Below are positions 16,834-25,915 of a stretch of 36,051 nt of DNA, in pieces (position 1 is the first letter of the stretch; each line of letters begins with the position of its first letter). The DNA is from Chryseobacterium sp. 36-9. GTDB taxonomy: Bacteria > Bacteroidota > Bacteroidia > Flavobacteriales > Weeksellaceae. Made by a program: the position numbers and the translations under genes. The stretch lies in the NCBI GenBank assembly GCA_001898785.1, contig MKVE01000016.1:30632-66682 (forward strand). Reading direction: 5' to 3'. Under the pieces are notes generated by a model that saw only the letters and a program-made list of their open reading frames with translations, did no database searches and was not told where the DNA came from.

Positions 16834-18300
16834 TTGATTGTGAATTCCCTTAATAGATCTATAATAGCTGTACTTATAATTTCGTTTCTACATGAAGCGA
16901 AAGGGCAGCAATATACACCTAAAAAAATAGACAGTCTTATTTCCGGCACTTTTCAATTGGCTGACCGGAATGAAGCTCTCAAGATAAGTGATAAAACCTA
17001 TAAACTTTCCGAAGATATCGGTTACTATCAAGGTAAAGCCAAATCTTTAAAGGCCGACTTAAACTGTTATCTTGGTCTTGGTGAACAAGAAAAAGCTTTG
17101 AAAACAGCCAATAAGCTTTACGATCTTGCAAAAAAAGAAAATGATGACTATCATTGCGGGCAAGCCCTTATTGCAAGAGCATTGATCTACGCCTACCTGG
17201 GATTTTTTGAAAAAGCGCTGAAAACAAGTAATGAAGCTGAAAAGCTTTGTGAAAATATTTCTGATAATGATGATCGTTATAGCTCTTTGGGACAAATATA
17301 CGCCGGCAGATCAGAAATTATGAATCTGCAATATCAGGCTCCTCAGAGTACTATAAAATATGATCTAAAAAGTATAGAATATTATAAAAAAATCAAAGAT
17401 ACCAAGAAAAGGAATGGTTGGCTGGCTATACAATATTCGAGTCTTGGTTATACGTATATTGATCTTGATGATTATAAACCTGCAATCTACTATAGCCGAA
17501 AAGCTTACGAGCTCTCAAAATTAGAAAATGATTCCATCAATCAGGCTTTTGGCTTGTACGGACTTGCTAATGCTTACCTGGAGATGAACCAAAGCGACAG
17601 TTCTATACACTATTATAAAAAAGCGCTCCCTATTTTTGAAAAAGCCAATGATATCTACCGTTTGCAATACATATATGATGATCTCTCCGTGATCTATGAG
17701 AAAATGGGTGATGATAAAATATATTCTTATTATTCCAAAAAATCAAAAGAACTGGCTGATATCATCAGAAGAAAAGAGAAAATGGAAACGGATAAAGTTT
17801 CTACCAGCATCATTGAGCAGGAGAAACAAACATGGTATCAAAATCTATACATCATTTTAGGAAGTATCATTCTGCTTGCAACCGTATTCTTTTTCTTTAC
17901 TATAAAATACTTTAAAAGTTATCGAAACGAAAAAGAACAGAAAGAAATCATGGAAGATGATCTTATCGAAAAAGAAGAAGAACTCAATCACCTTGAACTG
18001 AAAGTAAATGATGCTTTTGCCGAATTATTGGAATTAGCGAAAAGCAATGACTCTTCGTTTCTAAGCCGTTTCAAAGAAGTTTATCCTTATTTTTACAATA
18101 AATTAATTACCAATTATCCGGAACTTACAAACGGGCAATTACAATTCTGCGCGTTACTGAAATTAAATTTTACAACAAAAGAAATTGCGCATTACAACAA
18201 CATCTCTGTAAGAAGTGTCGAGACAAGAAAAAACAGATTAAGAAAGCAGCTTGATATTTCTTCTGATATTGATCTTAATAAGTGGATGATGGATTTCTAA
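16834..18300 (+). CDS. TPR sensor protein with membrane anchor and LuxR-type HTH
   Basis: 488 residues: signal peptide (about 1-25, ending AKGQQ), tetratricopeptide repeats about 35-310, one transmembrane helix at about 338-358, a charged coiled coil at about 362-402, and a LuxR-like HTH at about 430-475 (FTTKEIAHYNNISVRSVETRKNRL). This topology puts the TPR part in the periplasm and the DNA-binding part in the cytosol, a common flavobacterial regulator design with unknown targets and signal. The start is TTG at 16834, or GTG two codons on; no in-frame ATG occurs before the TPRs. The signal peptide fixes the start close to here. A TACTTTTG at 16816-16823 suggests a very short leader. Confidence 0.88.
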   Translation: MIVNSLNRSIIAVLIISFLHEAKGQQYTPKKIDSLISGTFQLADRNEALKISDKTYKLSEDIGYYQGKAKSLKADLNCYLGLGEQEKALKTANKLYDLAKKENDDYHCGQALIARALIYAYLGFFEKALKTSNEAEKLCENISDNDDRYSSLGQIYAGRSEIMNLQYQAPQSTIKYDLKSIEYYKKIKDTKKRNGWLAIQYSSLGYTYIDLDDYKPAIYYSRKAYELSKLENDSINQAFGLYGLANAYLEMNQSDSSIHYYKKALPIFEKANDIYRLQYIYDDLSVIYEKMGDDKIYSYYSKKSKELADIIRRKEKMETDKVSTSIIEQEKQTWYQNLYIILGSIILLATVFFFFTIKYFKSYRNEKEQKEIMEDDLIEKEEELNHLELKVNDAFAELLELAKSNDSSFLSRFKEVYPYFYNKLITNYPELTNGQLQFCALLKLNFTTKEIAHYNNISVRSVETRKNRLRKQLDISSDIDLNKWMMDF

Positions 18301-18550
18301 TTTTCCTTACAGCCAACTTTAAAACAAAAATCTAGCAATCAACAACTTAAACCTTTTGCGTAGTTATGTAGTAGATCGTTTTTTGCAGATATTATGCGAT
18401 ATGATAATATTTGTATAGTAAAAACACATACTGATTTTTGATTCTGAAGGCACACAAGATGAACATAGATTTATAATCAGCAGATTTTTCATTTAATTAT
18501 TTTCAATCAATAGCTGATTATCAAATGTATATCCCGGATCTATCCCGGGT
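18301..18550 (+). ncRNA. Possible small RNA or long 3' UTR ending in a terminator
   Basis: 253 bases separate the TPR-LuxR stop from the next gene, which is on the opposite strand. The segment holds a 9-bp perfect inverted repeat (ATAATCAGC 18473-18481 / GCTGATTAT 18513-18521, 31-base loop) and ends in a plus-strand terminator about 230 bases behind the nearest plus-strand stop. Such a distant terminator suggests either a structured 3' UTR or an independent transcript. No clear TAnnTTTG promoter was found inside it, so this is tentative. Confidence 0.25.
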
Positions 18551-18556
18551 TTTTTA
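18533..18556 (+). terminator. Plus-strand terminator
   Basis: CCCGG-ATCTATC-CCGGG hairpin followed by a T run. It abuts the stop codon of the convergent minus-strand membrane gene. Confidence 0.7.
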
Positions 18557-18922
18557 TTTTAAAATACTCCAACGTGGGATGACAGCGATAAGCCCTATTC
18601 CAATATATAAAAACAGAACAGTAATATCAGAATATAAATAGGTACTCAAAAAATAATTATGCAGTCCAAAATGAAGAAGTACAAAAACAGGAAACGCAAT
18701 AGTTCCTATCTTTCTGAAAAATAAAATCAATATCCAGCTGATAATTACTAAAAAGTCAACTCCCAGCGTGTAATAAAAAAAACCTGTGGGAATATTGAGT
18801 GACTGTCGCTGAGAAAATTCTGCCAGATCTGTATTGACACTCAATAAAAATACCAATAAAATAAGTCCGAAAATAATGTAATAATCTCTATTTCTGCGAA
18901 AGCTTTTATCCTCTGAATTCAT
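18554..18922 (-). CDS. Small membrane protein, unknown function
   Basis: About 122 residues from the Met of MNSEDKSFRRNRDYY; an earlier in-frame Met five codons upstream (18937) is possible but close to the terminator of the next gene. There are four hydrophobic stretches: YYIIFGLILLVFLLSV, FYYTLGVDFLVIISWILILF, IAFPVFVLLHFGLHNYFL and ITVLFLYIGIGLIAVI. No family recognised. It is poorly conserved in appearance and lies alone between two terminators. Confidence 0.65.
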   Translation of the reverse strand: MNSEDKSFRRNRDYYIIFGLILLVFLLSVNTDLAEFSQRQSLNIPTGFFYYTLGVDFLVIISWILILFFRKIGTIAFPVFVLLHFGLHNYFLSTYLYSDITVLFLYIGIGLIAVIPRWSILK

Positions 18923-18934
18923 AGTATAAAAATA

Positions 18935-18964
18935 CAAAAAAGAGCTTAATCAATAAGCTCTTTT
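18935..18964 (-). terminator. Terminator of the Lrp/AsnC gene
   Basis: AGAGCTTA (18941-18948) / TAAGCTCT (18954-18961) stem, lengthened by flanking A-T pairs. It has a T run on the minus strand and is also usable on the plus strand. Confidence 0.75.
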
Positions 18965-18987
18965 CTATAGAAATTTCTATTAACTAA

Positions 18988-19458
18988 CTATATACTAACC
19001 GCATTTATAAGACGGTTTTTATCACTGATGTACTCTTCCATAGAGATCATACTTTCAGTTCTCATTACATCCTGGATGTCATCAATCTGATATATGATTC
19101 TTTTAGCATCTTCGGTATTTTTGGCTTTCATTTTACAGAAGATATTATATTTTCCGGAAGTAACACTTGCTTCTACGACATTCGGGATCAAAGCCAATTG
19201 CTTCAACACCTCTTGTGTATGATTTGATTTTGTAAGTAAAATACCAATAAAAGCGGTGAAATTGTAATCCAGTTTACCGTAATCAATATTAAGAGAAGAA
19301 CCTAAAATAATTCCGGCATCTTCCATTTTCTTTACTCTTACGTGGATGGTCCCTGCAGAAACGTCCATTTGTTTAGCAATTTCTGTAAAAGGCATTCTTG
19401 TGTTCTCTACCAGAAAATCAAGGATCTTTTTATCGATATCGTCTAATTGATAGTTCAT
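18988..19458 (-). CDS. Lrp/AsnC-family transcriptional regulator
   Basis: 156 residues. N-terminal winged HTH (LDDIDKKILDFLVENTRMPFTEIAKQMDVS then AGTIHVRVKKME) and a C-terminal RAM/AsnC ligand domain (VVEASVTSGKYNIFCKMKAKNTEDAKRII). Family members sense amino acids and regulate metabolism as dimers or octamers. The effector is not readable. It has its own promoter (19502-19535) and terminator, so it is transcribed separately from tamB upstream. Confidence 0.94.
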   Translation of the reverse strand: MNYQLDDIDKKILDFLVENTRMPFTEIAKQMDVSAGTIHVRVKKMEDAGIILGSSLNIDYGKLDYNFTAFIGILLTKSNHTQEVLKQLALIPNVVEASVTSGKYNIFCKMKAKNTEDAKRIIYQIDDIQDVMRTESMISMEEYISDKNRLINAVSI

Positions 19459-19501
19459 TGTATGATTTTATTATTTATTTAAAATATATCTAATTTTTTT
19501 G

Positions 19502-19535
19502 CAAATTTAAAAAAAATTATTTAAATAAAAACAAA
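19502..19535 (-). promoter_or_regulatory. Promoter of the Lrp/AsnC gene
   Basis: On the minus strand TAAATTTG (19502-19509) fits TAnnTTTG; a TTTG at 19532-19535 lies 22 bases upstream as a possible -33 element. The start codon follows 43 bases downstream. Confidence 0.55.
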
Positions 19536-19587
19536 TATTAAAAGATTAACAGCTTTTAACAAAATCTTAAATTCACTATGACAATTA

Positions 19588-22500
19588 TCATTTATTTGGC
19601 CTGTTTTTTACAGAATCAATTTTATTGGTATTTGCAGAAACGGTATCAGATTTTATCTTTTCTCTCTTTTTAAAGAGATCTCTGAAAGAATTAAAACTTT
19701 TGCTGTAAACCACTCCAACTCCGTAACTTTGATTCGCACCGGCCGTCGTTGTCAGCCCGATATTGGATGGTTTGGAATAAGCACGGAACAATCTGCTGCC
19801 ATTATTATTTTTACTCCAGTCATACTCAACAATTCCTTCTACAGAAAGATAATTGGCATTGGTATTTTCAGTTCGGGAAATTGGAACTCCTAGTCCGGTT
19901 TTAAATTTAATCCTTGGCGAAAGCGCAAGACTCACATTGGTATTAGCCCTGTCGGAAGTATTAGAGTTTGGATCTCCGCTGATATAATCTAGATTGATCT
20001 GGAAAGCACTACTAATCGTATTAAGAACAGATCCCAGCTGCTTGAGAGCAACTCCGACACCCGTATTAAGAGCTGTTTGAGAAACATCAAACTTCAATCC
20101 CGAATTGACAACATTAAAATTATTAAGAACCAAAATAGATCCAAACTGAACTATCCTTTCATCATCATTACTCATTTTACTCGCCAATGTTTCTCTTACC
20201 TGAGAAGATCCATCCGGAGCAGCCACTCCAAAAGCAATCTCAGGCTTAGTCAATGTTTCAGTAATCTTTGTAGTGAGAACTACATTAATAGGCTGTGTCA
20301 GAGTCATGCCAAGATATTCTCCGGCATTGGTAACGGTTCTTGTATAGTTTGCAGTGATATCCAAAGCTGGCGTCATTGGACTTCCGCTCCATTGGATACT
20401 ACTGTTTCTGGCGATCTGGAAAGTTCTGTTCAGGATAGATTTTGAAACGAAAGTCCCATTATCAACCGTGTAAGTACCGTCCATTGTAATATTCCCGCTT
20501 CTTGCCATTTTGAATTTCAAATGCCTTGCATCTCCTCTTACAGAAATATCGCCGACATTATCGCCAACCAATACATTAACCAATGATCCTTTATCAATCG
20601 TTACATCAAAGTCAATCAACATATTAGCCCCGGCTCTTTTCTTTTTTTCAACAGAAATTTTCCCTTCGTCATCACGTTTCAAAAATCGAAGGATCTTGAA
20701 CTCTTCCACATTAGCCGTTGATGCGCTGTTAAATGTAAATGTACTGTTATTCAGAACTCTGAGACCGTCATTAGGTGTCGAGATTTCCAATCCGGAAACA
20801 GGTCCGCTGACATAGACATCGCCTTCGGCAGTAACTCTTCCCCAGAAAAGATCATTATCATCTTGCGTAGAATTAAGAACCAACAGGTTATCCGCACGCA
20901 TAATCAGGTTGACACCCAACGAAGAAAGCGTTTCAAACTGAATAGAACCGGAAATACTGCCTCTAGAATTTTCTCTTCCGTCTCTGATCCCAATGTTGTT
21001 CAACAAAGCTAATCCTCTTGAAAGATTGATTACTGTGTCATCAAAAGAATAATCAACACCTGTGAACATCAGTTTCAGTCCAAACCCTTTTAAAGCAATA
21101 TCACCACTGTAATCTATATCATTGGCAGGTCCGGATATTTTAAGATCTCCTGTTGCTTTTCCACGGAAATTTCCAAAAATTTCTTTTACAAATTGCTGGG
21201 CAAAACCAAGATCAAACTCATTCATCTTTGCATCTACATCAAAAATCATTTCAGAACCATTCGTATCTACAGTTCCGGTAACATCTAATGTATTTTTTCC
21301 CAATAAGTCTGATGACAAAGCCTGAACATTAACATCAAAAACATTCGGTTTTTCGCTTTTGGTAATTTTAGCTTCAAGATTTCCCATAGCCTTACCATTC
21401 ATGAAAATATCATTAACATCCAGATCAACCAATGGCTCCAGATTGTTACCTGATTTTTTAATCTGAATGGTTCCGTTGGCAGTTCCCTTTATATCCAAAG
21501 AATTATTATCCTTTCCAAAAGCAAGTAATTTCGAAATATCCAGATTTTTGACTTCCGCATCAGCAGTAAATTCTTTGCCTGATTTGAAATCAGCATTCTT
21601 TACAAGAAGCTCACTTTCATCAGAATAAATTCTCAGGTTTTCTACCAGAAAATCTTTTTCCTTTTTCCTGTAAGTGATTGAATGATTGAGCTCTGGACTA
21701 GTATCAACTGTCCATGCCACATTATTGAATTTAACCGTAGTCGGCTCAAAACGAAAAACATAATCCTTGGCAGCATTAGTTGTTTGATTGATATTGACCG
21801 CATATTCTTTCATCTGTTTTGCAGTCTCATCATCAAGTGTACCCAGCTTAAAAACCGTTCCTATATGCAAAACCTGCATATTCTCATTATTAGCGGTCAA
21901 TTTTACATCCTGGAGAACGTTATTGCCATATTGCCCTCTTTTGATTGTCGCCAACAGCTGCTGATTAAGATCTGCAGTATTAACTCTCAGACTGAGACTA
22001 TCAACCATAGCACTATCCTTCACTTTGTTGAGGTCCGGCTGATAAGTGGCATCGGTCTCGGCCAGGAATTTTTCCGCTTCGGTCAATTCCTTTTTGCTGG
22101 TCATCACATATTTGATTTGTGCAGCATCGGCATTCAGAATCAAATCATTAGTTTCTCCGGTATAATTTCCTGCAACCTTTGCACCATTAGGCAGCTCCAG
22201 GTCGGGAACAAAAAATGAAATCAGGCCTTGTTTTACATCAAAATCGAAATCAAAATTCTGCCCGTTGTAAGTTTTCTTTGGTGGATTGCCAACCAGGATT
22301 TTATTGACACTATTCATGACCATATTGCCAATATCTTCAAGATTAAATCTCCCGGAAACTCTTCCGTTAACAGCACCTGGTGCATCAACGGAGACTATCC
22401 TGTTTCCATTTTCGAAATAAGCCTGTATTTTGGAATCTGGAATTTGCAATTTCTGAGCGTCTGAATTAAGGGTTAAATGCTTGATATTGGTATCAAGATT

Positions 22501-24234
22501 GAGATCATTCAGATTGGTCATAGAAACCTTCCCGGATATCAATCCACTTACTGAATTGGTATCACCAGCCGAAATGTCGAAATATTTCAGGTTTACATAT
22601 TTGACATCCGCTGTAAAATCGGCCAGCAATCTTTTGGTGCTGAAATCTACAACTCCTTTGAAACTTCCCTTTGCATTAGGATCATTTGCCAGAACATTTC
22701 CCGTAAAACGTTTTTTATTGAGAACCCCGTCAATAGAAATGTTATTAAGGCTTTTACCCATCAGATCAATATGATTGACATCCGAATTCGTTTTGACATA
22801 CATCGTATTAACATCGAAACCTTCCCCCTGAACGTTGAATTTTCCTGAGATCAGTCCGACTTGCTTATTCTTTGTCAAAGCTGTCACATTCAGATCTTTG
22901 ACTTCAAAATAGCCTTTATATTTTGGCCGTTTCGTGCTGTAATCTACAAGATTGAGGTCCTTCATTTTCGCCTGACCGATTCCTGTAATGACGTTTCCTG
23001 TAGCAAAGATCTGTTTTGGATTGACTTTTACGGAGCCGTTATATTTCAACCTTCCGAAATCATCCGCAAAATTCCCCAACTTAGACGAAATGAATTTGGG
23101 AAGCGATGCTTTCAAGCCTTTGTAAGTAAAATCAGCCGAAACATCTTTACTTTCAATGAAAAACTTTTTGTCCAGAACACTGGAGATTTTCATTTTTTTT
23201 GTGTTAAGATTAATGTCTTGTGAGCGGATCACAAATTGATTTAAAGTAAAATCATTCAAAGGTCCGGTCATTGTACCCGAAATATTAATCGGCGTATAAT
23301 TATCCCAGTCCACAACGAAATAACTCAAATCATAGCCACTGATCTGACTTCCCGGAACCATTTTCAAATCCCAGTTGACTTTGTTCCCAAAATCTGCAAA
23401 CTTTGTTTTTGGATCGAGGTTAAGAATAGCTTCTCCCTGTAATAGAGAATGATCCGTATTGAAAGTCAGATTTCCCAACTTCAAATGTTTTTTTGTCAGT
23501 TCAAAATTGGTGGAGAAAGTATCGACAATATGTTCTTTTCCGTAACGCTTGGTAATGAAATTAAAATTTCTGATATCAGCAAAAACATCAGCTCCTTCCA
23601 CTTTCAGAGAAGTGACATTCAGGTTGACCTTTCTTGCATCAAGCCATCTTCCGGCCTCACCGGGATGATTTTCATTGACAATACTTGCAACTCCATTGAT
23701 CAGGTCGATTTTCATCCCCATTTTAAAAGGCTTCTTTTTCGGATTTCTTGGTTTCCCATCATCAAAATTATCAACGTATCTGATAAAATTACTGATGCTA
23801 TCGCCTTTGTAAGTGATAACCCTGATAACAGGATCTATAATTGTAGCCTGATTAAATTTGATGTCCCTTGTATTGAAAGCCAGAGCAAACCAATCAGAAC
23901 CTACTCTTAATTCTTTTGCCTTAACAAACTCATAATTTTTGTAATCCTTAAGTCTGAGACCTTTGATTGTCACATCTCCGAAAAAATTAACATCTATATC
24001 ATCTATAGACATCCCCATTTTGAGATCTTTATTAAGAAAATCAATAGCTTGATTCGCTATATAACGCTTTGTTACCGGAAGGTTGATGATAATAAATAAC
24101 AATGCAACCAGAATAATAATGGCATAAGAAACCGTACTCAGAATCCTTAGAAAAAGTGGACGCTTTTTCTTGATGACAGGTTGGTCAACGTTTGGTTCTT
24201 CGTTATTTGTATTTTTATTTTCTAACTTTGCCAT
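19588..24234 (-). CDS. tamB: Translocation and assembly module protein TamB
   Basis: Very large inner-membrane-anchored periplasmic protein, 1548 residues. Known AsmA-like/TamB proteins bridge the envelope and aid outer-membrane protein insertion or phospholipid transport. Visible: cytosolic charged N-terminus, one TM helix at about 28-50 (ILSTVSYAIIILVALLF), a long repetitive beta-rich body with many short repeats of the DUF748/AsmA style (e.g. VDLDVNDIFMNGKAMGN), and a C-terminal TamB (DUF490) domain over about the last 450 residues ending with barrel-like strands. Start codons of tamB and tsaD are only 5 bases apart. No partner TamA gene is in the window. Confidence 0.95.
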   Translation of the reverse strand: MAKLENKNTNNEEPNVDQPVIKKKRPLFLRILSTVSYAIIILVALLFIIINLPVTKRYIANQAIDFLNKDLKMGMSIDDIDVNFFGDVTIKGLRLKDYKNYEFVKAKELRVGSDWFALAFNTRDIKFNQATIIDPVIRVITYKGDSISNFIRYVDNFDDGKPRNPKKKPFKMGMKIDLINGVASIVNENHPGEAGRWLDARKVNLNVTSLKVEGADVFADIRNFNFITKRYGKEHIVDTFSTNFELTKKHLKLGNLTFNTDHSLLQGEAILNLDPKTKFADFGNKVNWDLKMVPGSQISGYDLSYFVVDWDNYTPINISGTMTGPLNDFTLNQFVIRSQDINLNTKKMKISSVLDKKFFIESKDVSADFTYKGLKASLPKFISSKLGNFADDFGRLKYNGSVKVNPKQIFATGNVITGIGQAKMKDLNLVDYSTKRPKYKGYFEVKDLNVTALTKNKQVGLISGKFNVQGEGFDVNTMYVKTNSDVNHIDLMGKSLNNISIDGVLNKKRFTGNVLANDPNAKGSFKGVVDFSTKRLLADFTADVKYVNLKYFDISAGDTNSVSGLISGKVSMTNLNDLNLDTNIKHLTLNSDAQKLQIPDSKIQAYFENGNRIVSVDAPGAVNGRVSGRFNLEDIGNMVMNSVNKILVGNPPKKTYNGQNFDFDFDVKQGLISFFVPDLELPNGAKVAGNYTGETNDLILNADAAQIKYVMTSKKELTEAEKFLAETDATYQPDLNKVKDSAMVDSLSLRVNTADLNQQLLATIKRGQYGNNVLQDVKLTANNENMQVLHIGTVFKLGTLDDETAKQMKEYAVNINQTTNAAKDYVFRFEPTTVKFNNVAWTVDTSPELNHSITYRKKEKDFLVENLRIYSDESELLVKNADFKSGKEFTADAEVKNLDISKLLAFGKDNNSLDIKGTANGTIQIKKSGNNLEPLVDLDVNDIFMNGKAMGNLEAKITKSEKPNVFDVNVQALSSDLLGKNTLDVTGTVDTNGSEMIFDVDAKMNEFDLGFAQQFVKEIFGNFRGKATGDLKISGPANDIDYSGDIALKGFGLKLMFTGVDYSFDDTVINLSRGLALLNNIGIRDGRENSRGSISGSIQFETLSSLGVNLIMRADNLLVLNSTQDDNDLFWGRVTAEGDVYVSGPVSGLEISTPNDGLRVLNNSTFTFNSASTANVEEFKILRFLKRDDEGKISVEKKKRAGANMLIDFDVTIDKGSLVNVLVGDNVGDISVRGDARHLKFKMARSGNITMDGTYTVDNGTFVSKSILNRTFQIARNSSIQWSGSPMTPALDITANYTRTVTNAGEYLGMTLTQPINVVLTTKITETLTKPEIAFGVAAPDGSSQVRETLASKMSNDDERIVQFGSILVLNNFNVVNSGLKFDVSQTALNTGVGVALKQLGSVLNTISSAFQINLDYISGDPNSNTSDRANTNVSLALSPRIKFKTGLGVPISRTENTNANYLSVEGIVEYDWSKNNNGSRLFRAYSKPSNIGLTTTAGANQSYGVGVVYSKSFNSFRDLFKKREKIKSDTVSANTNKIDSVKNRPNK
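24223..24230 (+). promoter_or_regulatory. -7 promoter element of tsaD (TAACTTTG) inside tamB
   Basis: Perfect TAnnTTTG on the plus strand, lying over the first codons of tamB and 9 bases before the tsaD ATG. It implies a nearly leaderless tsaD mRNA. No well-spaced TTG was seen upstream, so the promoter is probable, not certain. Confidence 0.5.
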
Positions 24235-24239
24235 CTATT

Positions 24240-25256
24240 ATGAGCAGTTCAATTATTTTAGGTATAGAATCTTCTTGCGACGACACTTCCGCAGCCGTTA
24301 TCAGGGATAGCAAAATCCTTTCCAATATTGCTGCCAATCAGGAAATCCACAACGAATATGGTGGTGTTGTTCCCGAATTGGCTTCCAGAGCGCATCAGCA
24401 AAACATTATTCCTGTCGTAGAAAAAGCTTTCTTAAAAGCAAATATACAACAAAATGAGATTTGTGCGATTGGCTTTACCAGAGGTCCCGGACTTTTGGGG
24501 TCGCTTCTGGTTGGAACATCTTTTGCAAAATCTCTGGCCATGAGCCTGGACATCCCTTTGATAGAAGTTAACCATTTGCAGGCTCATATTCTTGCACATT
24601 TTATTGATGATGCTAATCCTGCCCCTCCAAGTTTCCCGTTTTTGTGTTTGACAGTCAGCGGCGGACACACGATGATCGTTTTGGTTAAAGATTATTTTGA
24701 CATGGAAATCATCGGAAAAACCATTGATGATGCTGCAGGCGAAGCTTTTGATAAAATTGGAAAAATCTTCGATCTTGATTATCCAGCAGGTCCAATTGTG
24801 GACCGATTAGCAAAAGAAGGAAATCCCAACGCTTTCCAATTCAACAAACCAAAAATGGAAGGTTATGATTATTCTTTCAGTGGAATTAAAACTTCAGTTT
24901 TATATTTTATTCAAAAAGAGGTAAGAAAGAATCCTGATTTCATTAAGGATAATCTGAATGACCTTTGCGCTTCTGTTCAGAAATCAATCATCGAAATCCT
25001 TATGGACAAACTGGAAAAAGCAGCGAAAGAACTTAAAATCAATGACATCGCGATTGCAGGAGGTGTTTCTGCTAATTCAGGTTTGCGAAAAGCGATGGAA
25101 GACAACCGCGAAAGGCTTGGTTGGAACATATTCATCCCAAAATTCGAATACACAACGGATAACGCTGCGATGATTGCAATGGTTGCCAAACTGAAATATG
25201 AACGTGGCGAGTTTACCGATATCAGGACAACGGCAACGGCGAAGTATGATTTATAG
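24240..25256 (+). CDS. tsaD: tRNA N6-threonylcarbamoyladenosine transferase TsaD
   Basis: Transfers threonylcarbamoyl from TC-AMP to A37 of ANN-reading tRNAs, with TsaB/TsaE. 338 residues from the ATG at 24240. Visible: ILGIESSCDDTSAAV at the N-terminus, metal ligands His112 and His116 in NHLQAH, TVSGGHT, DDAAGEAFDK, IAGGVSANSGLR, and the final TDNAAMIAM with the last metal Asp. The 16-codon extension upstream (from 24192) is antisense to tamB and unlike family members, so it is rejected. It is divergent from tamB. Confidence 0.97.
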   Translation: MSSSIILGIESSCDDTSAAVIRDSKILSNIAANQEIHNEYGGVVPELASRAHQQNIIPVVEKAFLKANIQQNEICAIGFTRGPGLLGSLLVGTSFAKSLAMSLDIPLIEVNHLQAHILAHFIDDANPAPPSFPFLCLTVSGGHTMIVLVKDYFDMEIIGKTIDDAAGEAFDKIGKIFDLDYPAGPIVDRLAKEGNPNAFQFNKPKMEGYDYSFSGIKTSVLYFIQKEVRKNPDFIKDNLNDLCASVQKSIIEILMDKLEKAAKELKINDIAIAGGVSANSGLRKAMEDNRERLGWNIFIPKFEYTTDNAAMIAMVAKLKYERGEFTDIRTTATAKYDL

Positions 25257-25268
25257 ATATTATTAAAG

Positions 25269-25712
25269 TTATCTGGCTTTTCTTTTTTGGCTTTCCAGGT
25301 AATTTTCTACATAATTTTCATAGATACTTTTTAAATTCTCGCTCTCACCAGCAAAATATTTAACAGCATTTTCTGTAATACGTATGTGTTTTTTCAACAT
25401 TACATTATAAATTATGAATTTATATGTCAGATATGCTGACAGACAAAGAGTCAGAATAAAGTTTGATACAATAATTTCCCAATTTATCTCATAAAAATCC
25501 GAACTAAGATAACTCCTAACAGCATTATAAATCAAAAACAATATCGAAAGAACATTAATGGAGGCAATTATATAATTCAATACCTCATTTTTTCTAATTG
25601 CTAACAGATCTTTTCTGAACTCAGAAAATTCTTGTTCCCTGGTGTTGATACGTTGGATTTTAAATAGCTTATAATTACGTAATTCTTCGTTAATTTTCTC
25701 AGTTTCGGTCAT
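25269..25712 (-). CDS. Small two-TM membrane protein, unknown function
   Basis: 147 residues. Charged, probably coiled-coil N-terminus (residues 1-42), two hydrophobic stretches at about 45-65 (YIIASINVLSILFLIY) and 80-100 (FILTLCLSAYLTYKFII), and a charged helical tail ending KRKAR. No family recognised. The stop is 12 bases from the tsaD stop (convergent). A TATATTTG on this strand (25751-25758) may be its -7 element. Composition is strongly A+T-rich. Confidence 0.6.
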   Translation of the reverse strand: MTETEKINEELRNYKLFKIQRINTREQEFSEFRKDLLAIRKNEVLNYIIASINVLSILFLIYNAVRSYLSSDFYEINWEIIVSNFILTLCLSAYLTYKFIIYNVMLKKHIRITENAVKYFAGESENLKSIYENYVENYLESQKRKAR

Positions 25713-25730
25713 TTGGTTTTTTTTATATTC

Positions 25731-25758
25731 GAATTAATAAATGTTTAATTCAAATATA
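25731..25758 (-). promoter_or_regulatory. -7 element with overlapping inverted repeat upstream of the small membrane gene
   Basis: TATATTTG (25751-25758) on the minus strand is followed by the inverted repeat GAATTAA-N7-TTAATTC (25731-25751). The arms would flank the transcript start, so it could be an operator. A+T-rich DNA makes chance likely. Confidence 0.3.
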
Positions 25759-25867
25759 AAATAACTTTTTAATTTTTATATATAATTTTCCAGTATCAAT
25801 ATTTTTCGCAGCAACATGATGATATTGTAATTTTTATATCGAATCTTAAGTCATGCGTAATTACATA

Positions 25868-25897
25868 TTGAATTTTGAAGTTTAAAACTTATTTTTG
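25868..25897 (+). promoter_or_regulatory. Promoter of the DUF808 gene
   Basis: TTG at 25868-25870, 19-base spacer, TATTTTTG at 25890-25897. The ATG at 25916 follows 19 bases later, which rules out the upstream TTG start inside the -7 box. Confidence 0.65.
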
Positions 25898-25915
25898 TAT
25901 CAAAATAAAAAAGTT

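Noticed and set aside
21682-22218. Long plus-strand frame opposite tamB, as a gene
   Set aside because: tamB is strongly supported on the other strand; the antisense product has no recognisable domain, and long antisense frames are expected in a gene of this length.
24192-24239. 16-codon N-terminal extension of tsaD
   Set aside because: Antisense to tamB's first codons and unlike known TsaD proteins, which start MSSSIILGIESSCDD-like.
25895-25915. Start of the DUF808 protein at TTG 25895
   Set aside because: It lies in the -7 promoter box; ATG 25916 matches the family start.
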